Source of the DNA: Altererythrobacter epoxidivorans
GTDB taxonomy: Bacteria > Pseudomonadota > Alphaproteobacteria > Sphingomonadales > Sphingomonadaceae
Assembly (NCBI RefSeq): GCF_001281485.1
Contig: NZ_CP012669.1
Span: 1,488,001-1,552,000 of the forward strand
Direction of reading: 5' to 3'
DNA: 64,000 bases
In this document: piece after piece, positions 28,201 through 37,419 of the stretch
Position numbering within the stretch: position 1 is the stretch's first letter
Layout: the number at the start of each line of letters is the position of its first letter
Program-made: the position numbers and the translations under genes
Notes under the pieces: generated by a model
Told to the model about the DNA's origin: nothing
The model's input: only the letters and a program-made list of their open reading frames with translations
Databases searched by the model: none

Positions 28201-31200
28201 CTGTGAGGACCGGATCGGCAAAGCCGTCCGCGCCACCTTCGTCGGTGCCTGCAGCGCCGCTATCGGTTCCGGTGCCGAGCACGACGTTGCCGCCGGTGCT
28301 TGCATCGTCTTCGGTCAGCGAGTCAGTGTCGTTATTCGCACGCGGCGTATCGTCGTCGATAACGATCACGAAACTGCCGCTGGAACCGACTGTGTCGCCA
28401 TCGACGTCGGTCGCCTGGAACAGCGAACCGAAGTTGATTTCGATGTCGTTCACATTTTCGCTGTCGTCCGCATCCGCATGGTCGAGTGGAGCGTAGAGAG
28501 TGAACTGGTAGTCACCGTCTTCCTGCAGATCAAATATGAAGACCTGGTTGCCACCAGCCAATGCCAGGATACCGTCGCTGACGACATTGTAGGAAAGGGG
28601 CTGTCCGCCAGAGGTCAGGTTCAACGACAGCAGGTAGGCGCGCGCAGTATCCGCATCGATGAACGAAAACGTCAGCGGCGTGTCCGCTCCCGAATGAAAC
28701 GAAGGAGCGATCGTTCCGCTCAGACCATATGAGTCACCCGGCGCGTCGTTTGTGCCATTGTCAGCAATACCATTAACGATGCCGTCTTCGTCGACAGTCG
28801 CCCGGAGACTGAAATCGACAGCTTCGGGTGTATCGTCATCGACTACGATGTCGAGCGAAACCGGCGCAGTGTCTCCGTCGCCATCGGTCAACGTACCGCT
28901 GAGCGTGAAGCTCTGCTCGTTTTCGTCGTTGTTGCCGTCGTTCTCGTGCCAGACATTGGCTTCCTGGCTGACCGCGTAGTTGCCGGTGGCCGGGTCGAGC
29001 GTGACGTGCACGACCGTGACCCAGTTGCCCGGTCCTTGTTCCTGCTGGATCAGGACACCGTTCGAACCATCGGTGATGTACTGGAAGCCTGCCGGGGCGC
29101 CCGTCAGCGCGAAGGCCGCCGTGCCGCCGTCATTGCCGAAACCTTCGACATCGTCGACCAGCGATCCGGTGAGGTTCGATTCATTGGGCGCCTGGTCGTC
29201 AGGTCCGCCGTCGATACCGTCGGTCTGCGTGTCATCATCGAGATAGGCTGTCAGCGTCGTTTCCGCAGTCGGCGTATCGTCGGTGAAGAACAGGTTCGAA
29301 CCGATATCGAGCGAGATCGAGTCGAAGTCGCCGTCATTGTCGTAAACCGTACCGACGAGCTGGATCAGGCCATCGCTGGCGAGCGAGGCGGTGACGCCAT
29401 CGCTGACCGTGCTCAACGTGTGGTCGATTGCGCGGCTCTGGTCGAGCTTCACATTGCCACTGCCATCCACGCTGACGCGGAAGACTTCCTGGCCGTTCGC
29501 CAGAGCGTCTGCACTGTCGGTACCGAAAAGGCCGATCACGTCGTCGCCGTCCATGAACAGGAAGACTTCGAGGTTGCTGGCGTTGTCGAACAGGCCCGAA
29601 GCCGTGCCGTCGGTCACTTCCAGCGTATAGGTCGTGCTGGCCGTGCCATCTGCGCCGCCATCGAAATCGAACGCGTCGGCGAAGTTCATCGTCGCATCGG
29701 TCGCGTAATCGGCGTCGCTCACGGTCAGGTCATGCTCGGTCGCGGTCAGGTCGACCGACGGACCATCGTCATAGAACTTGAGGTTCGCGCCAATATTGAC
29801 CGGGTCGGAAGTGACATAGTCGCCTTCTTCGTCGGTGACAGTGACCGTTGCCGAAACCAGGCCGTCGAGGTCGAGCAGGTCGTTGTATTCGCCAAGGCTG
29901 TCGTCACCGTCCTCGAGATGTTCGAGGGCGACGTTCTGCGTCAGAGTGACCGTGCCATTGGCATTCATCACGACTTCGAAAGCGACAAGGCCGGCACCAT
30001 ACTGGCCTTCGACATGGGTCGCGTCGATCTGGACGATCGTGATCGGCTGATCGCCGACTGCCGTGGCAAGACCGCTCAGGCCTTCGGTTGCAACGAGGGC
30101 GAAGGTGACGGTTCCAGCGCCGTCGGCGCCGTAATCCTCGCTGTAGCTCAGCACCGGATCAGTCGATGTGTCGCTGATCGGGAAACCGGCCGGATTGACC
30201 GCATCGCTCTCATCGACATCGACAGCGCCATCGGCTGCGACATCGCTGACGCTCGGTCCATCGTCGGCGAACTTGATGTTACCGCCGAGGTCGAGCGAGT
30301 TGCTGTCGTCGGTGTAGCTATCGCCTTCCTCGTCATAGATGGTCGCATCGCCGTGCAGCAGCACAAGGCCGTTCGCCAGCGTAGCAACATCGACGTCGTA
30401 GGGCTCGCCCTCGTCGGTATCACCGTGGTCGATCTCTGCATACTGGGTCAGCGTGACGACGCCGGTTGCGGAAACCACCGAGAGGTCGAACACGGTGTTC
30501 GAGGCATCGACCAGGTTCACATCGGACTGGGTCGAACCGACAACCTTGCCGCCAATCAGGTGCAGGAAGATCGGGTCGCCGTCGCTCGACAGGTTGGAGG
30601 CCGCCGAGACAACTTCGAAGTGGAAGTTCCACTCGGTCGTGCCGGCGCCATCTGCGCCATAGTCGGACGATGCGATCGTGAACGCCGAACCGAAGTTGCC
30701 CGTCGACACGTCGGTATCCGATGCATCTCCTTCGGTCTGATCGTCATCGGTCATCAGCATGACCGTGTCGCCATCTGTTACGTCGATATCGATGAACGGA
30801 CCATCGTCGGCAAAATTGACGTAGTCACCAAGGTCGATCTGGTCGGCATCGCTGTCGATATCGCCATCGGCGTCGGTGATCGTCGCGGTCGCTTCGATCT
30901 CTACCAGGCCGGTCGGCAGCGGAACCGAGTCGCTGTCATAGGCTGGAGAAGAAGCCGTGCCTGAATGGTCGAGCTCTGCGAACTGCGTCAGGGTGACGAT
31001 CCCGGTGACGGTATCGACCGTCAGCGTGAATACGACCGTGGCGTCGTTCGTTGCAGGCACTTCGGAACCGTTGGTCGAACCGACAATCGTGCCGTCGGCA
31101 CGTTCCCAGATGTAGATCGGCGCTTCATCGCTGAAGAGACCGGTGGCGGTACCCTGCGCAACAACCAGGTTGAGATCGTAATCGACGACCGTATTCGCCG

Positions 31201-34200
31201 CCTGGTCGGCACCCTGGACTACGCTGACAAGGTTGAAACCGCCCGAGAAATCGGCGCTATCGGTGCTGGTGCCGCCGACGGTGTCGGCGTCGAACGTCGT
31301 CAAATCTTCCGAGATGTCGCCGTTCGCTGCGATATCGACCGACGGAACATCGTCGACAATCGTGACGACGATGGTGCCGCTTCCGATCAGGTTGTTGGCG
31401 CCATCGCGAACTTCGTAATCGAAGCTTTCCTGATCGTTGATTTCGTTATTGCCGTTGTTCCCACCGTCACCGGTCAAGTCACCATCGATCGGAGCGGTAA
31501 GCTCGTAGCTGTAGCTACCGTCAGCGTTCAGCGTCAGCGTGCCGTAATTGCCGCTCGCAGGATCGAGCAGCGTATAGAAGAAAGGCCCGGTCGCATCAGT
31601 GACCGTAATCTGGCCCGTGGTGAAGAACTCGCTGTTCGCACCACCATCGCTGCCAATGCCGTCCAACCCAGCCTCGTAGACCTTGGCATCATTATCATCG
31701 ACCTTGCCGGCGACGTTGTCGATGTCGATCACCAGATCGGCCGTCGACTGGTCACCGTCACCGTCTTCGATGGTGTAGGTGAAGGTCAGCGACGTGTCGG
31801 CGTTGACGGTGTTGGCGGTCGAAGTGAATTCGTAGCTGCCATCAGTGTTGATCACCAGCGTGCCGACCGAGGTCGTCAGGGTAATCGTGCCATCAGGGGC
31901 AACAGACTTGTTGTCGAGCGTCACCCCAGCAGGATTGCTGCTGGAGAAGCCGGCATCGACGACCGGGCCTGCATCGGCATATCCATCTGCGCCTGCCACA
32001 TCGAGGCCATCGCCGTCGTTGTCGGTCAGTACATTGCCGTCGGTAGCTTCGCCCTCGCCAACGCTGTTCGAATTGTCGGTTGCTGTCGGGATATCGTCGT
32101 TGAACTCGATCGTCAGCGTGCCGGTAGCGTCGGTGTCGCCATCGTCATTGTCGGTGGCAAGATAGTTCAGCACCACTGCCGGGGCACTGGTTTCACCATT
32201 GCCATCGGCGTGAATGACGTTGTCGAGCAGGGTGACGGTGTAGGTGCCGTCGGGTGCCAGCGTCACGGTGAACAAATCACCGCGGGGGCCGGTCGCGGTC
32301 AGCGTGTTGCTACCGGCATCCCAGCTGTAATCGACGCTTTCCTCGCCAACACTGCCGCTGGTGCCGTGCAGGTTCGAGAAGCTGACCGTGCCGCCATCGG
32401 CTCCGAAATCGACGTCGATCGAGCCGTTGAATACGGTTTCCGTCGCACTGGCCGGATCCGAACCGGCCGTAGCGTCGATGTCGTTCGCATCGCCGGCCGG
32501 ATTTGCGCCATCCAGGCCATCGTCGTCGACTGCAGCAGTGACGAAATCGACCACCGGCTCGCTGTCGGGCCGCAGAGTGATCGCAACACGCGCGGTCGAA
32601 GCATCGCCATCGCCATCGATGATCGTGTATTCGAAGAAGTCCGAAGTATTCTGGTCCGAACCCGCACCGGCATTCGGCGTGTAGGTGAACAGGCCGGTTA
32701 CAGGGTCATAGGTGACCGTGCCCTGGCTTGCCTGCGTCGAAACGAAGACCTTCGTCGCATCGGTGGTGTCGACGCCGTCTGCGCCGAACACGTCGTTGTC
32801 GAGCGCATCGATCGTGAATGCGACGTTTTCGGTTTCCTGAGCGGCTTCATCGCCATTCGCGACAGCCATATCGTCGTCGATCGAAAGGAGACCGATGCCA
32901 TTAAACACGACAGTGTCACCATCACCGTCGACAAAAGTGAAGTTCGCCGCGAGGTTGAGATTGTCCTCATATCCTTCGAAAGTGCTGCTTCCATTGTCCG
33001 TGGACGGATGATCGAGGGGCTTGAACAGCGTTGCCGTCCAGGTCGAAGTGCCGAAATCAAATACCAGCGTAAGCACCGGATCGGCAGGATCGGTCGTATA
33101 GGCGGTAAGCGTGTTGGTTGCCGCATCCCACGTGGTCAAAACGGCAACGCCGCCCGATGTCATGGCAACCGTGCCGCCATTGGGATCGGTTGCGGTCAGG
33201 CTGGCAAGTGCGACGGTCAGTTCGTCGGCACCCGGGCCATCTGCTCCGAAATTGATCGAGAATGTGCCGGTGAAAGAAGCGTTTCCAAGATTGTCACCAG
33301 GCTGGCTGTCGTTCGCGCCAATCCCCGCGAGCGCATCTTCATCCACGGTGCCCCCCTGGATGAGACCACCCAGACTGAAATCGTCTTCGAAGGCAAAGGA
33401 GCCACCGATGTTGACACTGGCGCTGTCCGTATCGCCATCGCCATCGGTTACCGTTGCGGTCAGGCTGATCAGATCGGCCGCCATCGTTTGAGCTTCACCC
33501 GAGGCCTGAGTTTCCTCGTAATCGGCCGGGTTATCGTGCTCGATCGCGCGGAACTGTTCCTGCGTGATCACGCCGGTCGCCGGATCCAGGGTCAACGTGA
33601 ATGCGACATCGCCCGAGGTTTCGAGATAGCCTTCGATCACGTTCGGATCGCCTGCGCTGATGCGCAGCAGGATCGCTTCATCCGTGATTGAATCCTGCAG
33701 GCCCGAAGCAGTGCCATCACCGCCATTGATGCTGAGAGCATAGGCGATCGCATCGGTAGCGTGCGCCCCGTCGGCGCCGTAAAGCGTCGTGAACAGGCTG
33801 CTGAAATCGCCGTCATCGACACTGGATGCCGAGTTCAGCAGGTCCGTATCGTCGGTCGCGAGGATAGGAGCGCCGATATCGGCAACCGAAACATCGGGAA
33901 TATCGTCGATGACTTCGACATCGAGCGAAGCGATGTCTTCCGAACCGTCCGAATCCTTGGCGATCACTTCGAAATTGTCGAACACCGAGTTTTCACCGGC
34001 GACAGGGCTGTGATCCAGCGTGTTGCCGGTCAGTTCGTATTCGTAGGTGAACGTGGCTGAAACGACATCGCCACCCGCATCGGTGGTAACCGAAACGCCG
34101 GTAATGCGAACTTCACCATAATCGCCCGTGACCGTAACCGGATAAACGGTTGCGGCCGAGCTGTCGAAGACGGTGACGCCGCCGACAGTGACCGTGGTCA

Positions 34201-36469
34201 GCCCGTCGACACTGTTGACCGTGAATTCGCCGCCCTGGGTCAGGGCAGGCACGTCGGGCGAGGAACCGTCGGGCGAGAGATCGTCCTCGTCGACGACTTC
34301 TTCGGCACCTTCGCCGTCGAGCCCGGTGATGACGACCGGATCATCCGTGCCATTGACCGTGATCGTGATCGTGGTCGTGCGGGTGTCGCCGTCGCCATCC
34401 GTGATGGTGTAGGTGAATACCTCGTCGCTGAGGCTTTCCGTACCATCGAGGCCCTGGACCACCGGATTGCTGTTATCCAGCGTGTAGGTGTAATTGCCGT
34501 CTGCACCGATGGTGATCGAACCGTAGAGGCCGCTCACGCTGGTGCCGACATTGCCCGATACATCCGTGCCTGCATTGCCTGCTGCGACGCCGGTTACGGT
34601 CGCGCCGTCCGCGCCTTCGGTATCGGCGCCGTTGTCGCCATTAGCCTCGGCATCGGTCATGACATTGCCGCTGGCCGAAGTGTCGGTGTCTTCGGTCACT
34701 TCATCCGTGTCGGGTGCGACTTCGGGTTCGTCATCGATGATGGTGATGACGAGGTTGTCCGGGCCATCGTCGGCGGTAGAATCGCCGTCGAGGTCGATGA
34801 TCTCGATCGGGAACGATACCGAAGTATTATCGCCCGAAGTGTTGTCACCCAGAGTGTATTCATAGGTGATCGTGCCCACGCCCGTTACCGGGTCGTAGGT
34901 GTAATCGGTGATGACCAGCGTGCCGGTTTCATCGTCGACAACCGTCTGCGGCAGATTGCCCGGGTCGAGCGTAACGCCCGCCACGATGACGCTCTGGACG
35001 CCGTCGGGCGAAGTGAAGGTGATAGTGCCGCTCGTTGTTTCCGACTGGTCGCTATCGTTGTTCGGCAGGTCGTCGGCGCCTTCGCCGGTGCCAACGGGCT
35101 TGTCCCCGCGCGGCGGCAGACCGCCTTCGTCGACCACCGTGCCGTCCCCATCGTCGGGGATGAAGTCGATCGTATCGGGCGCATCCTCGATCCGGATGAG
35201 CAGCTCGGCTTCCGAAGTGCTACCGTCCTGGTCGACGATGGTGTAGCGGAAGGTGTCTTCCACGCCGCCCGGCGTGTTGTAGTCGCGGGTATAGGTGTAG
35301 CTACCGTCGGCATTCAGTGTCAGCGTGCCGTAATCGCCCTGGAGCGTTGCCCCGGGCGCTGCCGTTGCACTGCCATTGGTGAACCCGGTCACGGCCTCGA
35401 GACCGCCCTCCCCGCTCACGTAATCGTCGGCACCCGACTGGTCGTTCACCAGCACGTTGCCCGTGATCGGGGCGTGAGTACCGGCAGGAACGATGCCGAT
35501 GTCGTCGGCAGCAAGCGGGCTGTCATCGACCACGATGATCGAAAGCGAGGCACTCGCCTCGTCCCCATCGAGATCGCGCACGGTGACGAAGAAATTGCCG
35601 TCGGCGGTTTCGCCAAGGAGATTGTCGAACAGGGTATAGGAGAAACCGATTTCACCTGCATCGAGATCGATGCTGGTAATCGTCATCGTGCCATAGGGGG
35701 TGACGAATTCCTGGCCAACGGTCGTGACTTCGACACCGTTGATGATGACGGCCGAAAGACCATCGGGCGAACTGAATACGATCGTGCCAGAGGTCGTTTC
35801 GCTGGTGTCGCTGTCGTTCGTGGCGATACCGTCTTCGTTTTCACCGATGCCGGGAGGTTCGTTGCGTTCACCCTCGCCGTCGCCGTTTCCGGGCAGACCG
35901 GTTTCATGAACCGTCGCGATGGCATTCTCGACGCCGACCGGATTGTCCGGCGTTTCGATGACGACTTCGGGTTCGTCATTATTGTACGGAATGACCTCGC
36001 GCTCTTCCTCGATCGAGCGGCTCAGCTCGGTGTAGGGCAGCAGGTCGCCGATATCGAACGCGTCCTGGATCGCGCCCTCGTCACCGGCGAAGTTGCCGCC
36101 CGAGCTCGGAGTCGCATTGCCCGGAGGCGCTTCGGGATCGATGCCGTTGAGGTAGTCGGAAACTGTCTGCGGCGCGATCGCCACGCCATCAACGACGAAT
36201 TGCGGGACGACGACAGCACCGCCGGGAATGACCAGCTCGGTGCCGTCCGCTAGGACGATGACGAGATCGAGCCCGCGAACCGAGATGTCCTCGAGCGCCA
36301 CGCCTTCGGGAAGGACCACCACGCCATTGGCATCGGGGGCGAGAATTCTCGTTCCGGGGGAATAGCTTGCACCGGCATCCTGAAGCAGGTTCGAACCTGT
36401 TTCGATGCTTTCGTCAGCGCTGTTTTCCAGATCGAAATCGCTGCGCTTGCCGCCGTCAAAATCTACCAT
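25235..36469 (-). CDS. Giant repeat adhesin secreted by the type I system (LapA/BapA-like)
   Basis: A single 3,744-residue open frame. There is no signal peptide, I saw no cysteine, and Asp/Gly/Thr/Val dominate: the pattern of type I secreted adhesins. Residues 1-110 form an N-terminal module (VALEDISVRGLDLVIVLADG, IPGGAVVVPQFVVDG). Next come tandem beta-sandwich repeats. Five resemble the DUF5801 RTX-associated repeat (one at ~850-1030, four at ~1705-2400), each with a YGADGA or related block and ending FADDGP-like. VCBS/cadherin-like units (YGELTLNTDGTYSY) are spread through the rest. Four EF-hand-like loops (DYDGDGIK, DMNADGLV, DSNADGVL, DSNLDGVS) lie at ~3490-3580, and the C-terminus should carry the secretion signal. 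Start: ATG after AAGGA, not an upstream TTG. Confidence 0.93.
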   Translation of the reverse strand: MVDFDGGKRSDFDLENSADESIETGSNLLQDAGASYSPGTRILAPDANGVVVLPEGVALEDISVRGLDLVIVLADGTELVIPGGAVVVPQFVVDGVAIAPQTVSDYLNGIDPEAPPGNATPSSGGNFAGDEGAIQDAFDIGDLLPYTELSRSIEEEREVIPYNNDEPEVVIETPDNPVGVENAIATVHETGLPGNGDGEGERNEPPGIGENEDGIATNDSDTSETTSGTIVFSSPDGLSAVIINGVEVTTVGQEFVTPYGTMTITSIDLDAGEIGFSYTLFDNLLGETADGNFFVTVRDLDGDEASASLSIIVVDDSPLAADDIGIVPAGTHAPITGNVLVNDQSGADDYVSGEGGLEAVTGFTNGSATAAPGATLQGDYGTLTLNADGSYTYTRDYNTPGGVEDTFRYTIVDQDGSTSEAELLIRIEDAPDTIDFIPDDGDGTVVDEGGLPPRGDKPVGTGEGADDLPNNDSDQSETTSGTITFTSPDGVQSVIVAGVTLDPGNLPQTVVDDETGTLVITDYTYDPVTGVGTITYEYTLGDNTSGDNTSVSFPIEIIDLDGDSTADDGPDNLVITIIDDEPEVAPDTDEVTEDTDTSASGNVMTDAEANGDNGADTEGADGATVTGVAAGNAGTDVSGNVGTSVSGLYGSITIGADGNYTYTLDNSNPVVQGLDGTESLSDEVFTYTITDGDGDTRTTTITITVNGTDDPVVITGLDGEGAEEVVDEDDLSPDGSSPDVPALTQGGEFTVNSVDGLTTVTVGGVTVFDSSAATVYPVTVTGDYGEVRITGVSVTTDAGGDVVSATFTYEYELTGNTLDHSPVAGENSVFDNFEVIAKDSDGSEDIASLDVEVIDDIPDVSVADIGAPILATDDTDLLNSASSVDDGDFSSLFTTLYGADGAHATDAIAYALSINGGDGTASGLQDSITDEAILLRISAGDPNVIEGYLETSGDVAFTLTLDPATGVITQEQFRAIEHDNPADYEETQASGEAQTMAADLISLTATVTDGDGDTDSASVNIGGSFAFEDDFSLGGLIQGGTVDEDALAGIGANDSQPGDNLGNASFTGTFSINFGADGPGADELTVALASLTATDPNGGTVAMTSGGVAVLTTWDAATNTLTAYTTDPADPVLTLVFDFGTSTWTATLFKPLDHPSTDNGSSTFEGYEDNLNLAANFTFVDGDGDTVVFNGIGLLSIDDDMAVANGDEAAQETENVAFTIDALDNDVFGADGVDTTDATKVFVSTQASQGTVTYDPVTGLFTYTPNAGAGSDQNTSDFFEYTIIDGDGDASTARVAITLRPDSEPVVDFVTAAVDDDGLDGANPAGDANDIDATAGSDPASATETVFNGSIDVDFGADGGTVSFSNLHGTSGSVGEESVDYSWDAGSNTLTATGPRGDLFTVTLAPDGTYTVTLLDNVIHADGNGETSAPAVVLNYLATDNDDGDTDATGTLTIEFNDDIPTATDNSNSVGEGEATDGNVLTDNDGDGLDVAGADGYADAGPVVDAGFSSSNPAGVTLDNKSVAPDGTITLTTSVGTLVINTDGSYEFTSTANTVNADTSLTFTYTIEDGDGDQSTADLVIDIDNVAGKVDDNDAKVYEAGLDGIGSDGGANSEFFTTGQITVTDATGPFFYTLLDPASGNYGTLTLNADGSYSYELTAPIDGDLTGDGGNNGNNEINDQESFDYEVRDGANNLIGSGTIVVTIVDDVPSVDIAANGDISEDLTTFDADTVGGTSTDSADFSGGFNLVSVVQGADQAANTVVDYDLNLVVAQGTATGLFSDEAPIYIWERADGTIVGSTNGSEVPATNDATVVFTLTVDTVTGIVTLTQFAELDHSGTASSPAYDSDSVPLPTGLVEIEATATITDADGDIDSDADQIDLGDYVNFADDGPFIDIDVTDGDTVMLMTDDDQTEGDASDTDVSTGNFGSAFTIASSDYGADGAGTTEWNFHFEVVSAASNLSSDGDPIFLHLIGGKVVGSTQSDVNLVDASNTVFDLSVVSATGVVTLTQYAEIDHGDTDEGEPYDVDVATLANGLVLLHGDATIYDEEGDSYTDDSNSLDLGGNIKFADDGPSVSDVAADGAVDVDESDAVNPAGFPISDTSTDPVLSYSEDYGADGAGTVTFALVATEGLSGLATAVGDQPITIVQIDATHVEGQYGAGLVAFEVVMNANGTVTLTQNVALEHLEDGDDSLGEYNDLLDLDGLVSATVTVTDEEGDYVTSDPVNIGANLKFYDDGPSVDLTATEHDLTVSDADYATDATMNFADAFDFDGGADGTASTTYTLEVTDGTASGLFDNASNLEVFLFMDGDDVIGLFGTDSADALANGQEVFRVSVDGSGNVKLDQSRAIDHTLSTVSDGVTASLASDGLIQLVGTVYDNDGDFDSISLDIGSNLFFTDDTPTAETTLTAYLDDDTQTDGIDGGPDDQAPNESNLTGSLVDDVEGFGNDGGTAAFALTGAPAGFQYITDGSNGVLIQQEQGPGNWVTVVHVTLDPATGNYAVSQEANVWHENDGNNDENEQSFTLSGTLTDGDGDTAPVSLDIVVDDDTPEAVDFSLRATVDEDGIVNGIADNGTNDAPGDSYGLSGTIAPSFHSGADTPLTFSFIDADTARAYLLSLNLTSGGQPLSYNVVSDGILALAGGNQVFIFDLQEDGDYQFTLYAPLDHADADDSENVNDIEINFGSLFQATDVDGDTVGSSGSFVIVIDDDTPRANNDTDSLTEDDASTGGNVVLGTGTDSGAAGTDEGGADGFADPVLTAITGSGGAGVVGGDTIGSHGTLVINNDGSYVYTITDPSVQVLDDTEFYTDTFTYTIEDADGDAVTATLTITINGVNDAPVANADTNWIVEDAGPVAGNVIAGELHNGAPDAVDRADVADSDVDIEALTVAVADTGTISGTYGELTLNTDGTYSYRLYTEAEDATAYAAVQALNVGDTPLTDTFNYNAYDGTAESNETSLTISIFGSNDAPVVVADAVAVSDEGFADGNKDTTGNPSDNSNSLTAIGQVVITDTDDATHVVTLVIPTDPLAVADGSVNGAAISWRLDNGDKTLIGEIDDPDNPGDKLLAVTIEIDNDGNFSVVQSLPIFHPDAASEDTRTLTIDVNVADSATTVLKTDAITVTFEDDSPTLGPVQDQQASNDPTQTPAVGGFNLSIGGDDLGSMVITADTSTITSGGLAVLTHQDGNILYGYVDDGTGTPGNGSYDSGDDTIIFTLTVDPDAGTSGQYTFDLVNALDPTITDVPIGAGSSFGVGPSASVIVTDDDSGVDLVYVTGWAPAAGFNPADPTTWVNMTQTSNVNGSTQGWGLGNNNFDQGEFLRFDFGDLNDYDGGGVYTPPGGQDIADVSYATFSFFNFDTNGGGKNPPPEIITFVAHYTNGTTQTFVIDGKTDTGTFTINAPAGTYIDWIDAYMTTGEMKLNLTNVGVADSSIDKTIDFSLQVLDGDGDPTATQDFSVHIADGLSPFPTAVPTTVVPLVLDLDGGGADFSGLAANIAYDYDGDGIKTKTAWIAAGSAILAYDMNADGLVTNASEFVFGRDGMTDLEALSVDYDSNADGVLDANDASFGGFGIWLDSNLDGVSDAGEFMSLSDAGIVSIDLTSDGNIYEVAGGDVVVFGTASYTMEDGSTGEVADAGFMTGSDVDGTMEALLALTAENDAAADDADLGVAKTTQDMPEVAAIVDDALAGQQVDAMLDAITGAVHNDALAAKAGYLFGHDALNLNIDGGAFAFDNGTMADMHEDAAALVAANV

Positions 36470-36488
36470 CTCACCGTCCTTGTTGCGT

Positions 36489-36505
36489 GGGACCGATCCG
36501 GTCCC
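36489..36505 (-). promoter_or_regulatory. Hairpin just upstream of the adhesin ribosome site
   Basis: A perfect 7-bp stem GGGACCG/CGGTCCC with a 3-base loop ends about 10 bases before the AAGGA of the adhesin gene. It could stabilise the 5' end of the mRNA or modulate initiation. Confidence 0.35.
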
Positions 36506-36609
36506 GACCACAAGATCCAAAGCGCGAGTTAGGCAGAGTTAGCCGCTCCCCGAGGTCTCTATGACCTGGCTTTGGAAATTGCGGCCCATCCATTTACCGG
36601 CTGATTTGC

Positions 36610-37345
36610 GACTCGGATTCGAATCGCACGTGTCGGTTTGTTAGCCGAGAGAAAAACAGTGAATCGCAATGGTTGCAAGGCTGGTAACCATATTTAATCC
36701 GTTTTTCAGGCCCTTCGCAGGTGCGGCGATGGGAGAACGAAATACCCTCGGCAAACTCCGTCCCACGGCGGCACAATGCCGCGGACGTTGATTACGCGAA
36801 GCGCTGCTGGACGGCTGGTATAGGGTTAATGGCTGGGGCGGTTGAGATGCGAATGCCAGCGCTGGGTTGAGCCAAGACCAGCCCCAAGGACGATTGCAAT
36901 CATGCCGGCCAGACCCGACACCACTCTAGCTTACGTATATATAAGTATGACAATCGAGCAGGCCTGGCCGTGAACCACGCAGTTAGCGTTGCGGCTAATA
37001 ATGGACCGGATTCGAGGCTCGGGCGATCCGCGACCGAGCTCCGGCGTTAACCTGGTGCGGTAATGGGTTTGTCCGGCCGCCAGCCCGCACCACCAGCGAG
37101 CTCTACCACCTGCGAATCACGCGATTCGCATAGGGAATCCAGCCACCTAATGATTCGGGGAAAGAATCGTCAGATTGCTTTGGATCAACTTGTAACTATG
37201 CGACAGTTTAGCCACGCGTTAACCGTCAAATTTTACGGAATGTTGCGCTAAAGGGCTGTTTTTCGGACTTAACTTTTTATTATTGTTTTCACTTTGACGT
37301 TTATGGTCTAAAACCCAAACATATATGCAGTTCCGATGAGGAATC
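36610..37345. promoter_or_regulatory. Cluster of 11 GANTC (CcrM) methylation sites
   Basis: GANTC begins at 36610, 36616, 36621, 36661, 37009, 37114, 37123, 37135, 37152, 37164 and 37341. Five fall within 55 bases (37114-37168), two of them in the arms of a TGCGAATC-ACGC-GATTCGCA palindrome (37111-37130). In alphaproteobacteria GANTC is methylated by CcrM and read by GcrA, usually in promoters of cell-cycle genes. Confidence 0.6.
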
Positions 37346-37419
37346 AGTGCGATGGTCCCGGCGCGAGCCGGAGAATAGAAAACGGGTCGCGCCGGTTCCA
37401 ACATTTACCCCTCATCGGA
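37332..37419 (+). promoter_or_regulatory. Nested stem structure in the flp 5' leader
   Basis: An outer 10-bp stem, TCCGATGAGG (37332-37341) with CCTCATCGGA (37410-37419), encloses an inner 9-bp stem, CCGGCGCGA (37358-37366) with TCGCGCCGG (37387-37395). Both are perfect. It ends 89 bases before the flp start. It may stabilise this abundant mRNA or be a regulator target. Confidence 0.45.

Noticed and set aside
24680..33691. Very long plus-strand open frames opposite the adhesin (24680-28732, 28946-30964, 30965-33691)
   Set aside because: Their products are low-complexity, rich in Val, Arg, Asp and Ile, and mirror the Asp/Gly/Thr codons of the adhesin. They lack ribosome sites and domains. They are shadows of a GC-biased repeat gene.
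35353..35375. TAAP stretch in the adhesin near residue 367 as a LapG cut site
   Set aside because: Known LapG sites are TAAG-like and close to residue 100. This one is deep in the repeat region and lacks the Gly, so it is not a supported site.
25235..36469. CRISPR-like or tandem DNA repeat array in the adhesin region
   Set aside because: The repeats are protein-level domain repeats of differing length and sequence, with no constant direct repeat or unique spacers.
36929..36945. CTTACGTATATATAAG element as a specific regulator site
   Set aside because: It is AT-rich with only 4-base arms, and no second copy was seen; too weak to call.
37269..37283. TTAA-N7-TTAT as a CtrA box before flp
   Set aside because: Only one half-site is exact and the region is AT-rich, so a chance match is likely. 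GANTC clustering is the stronger signal.
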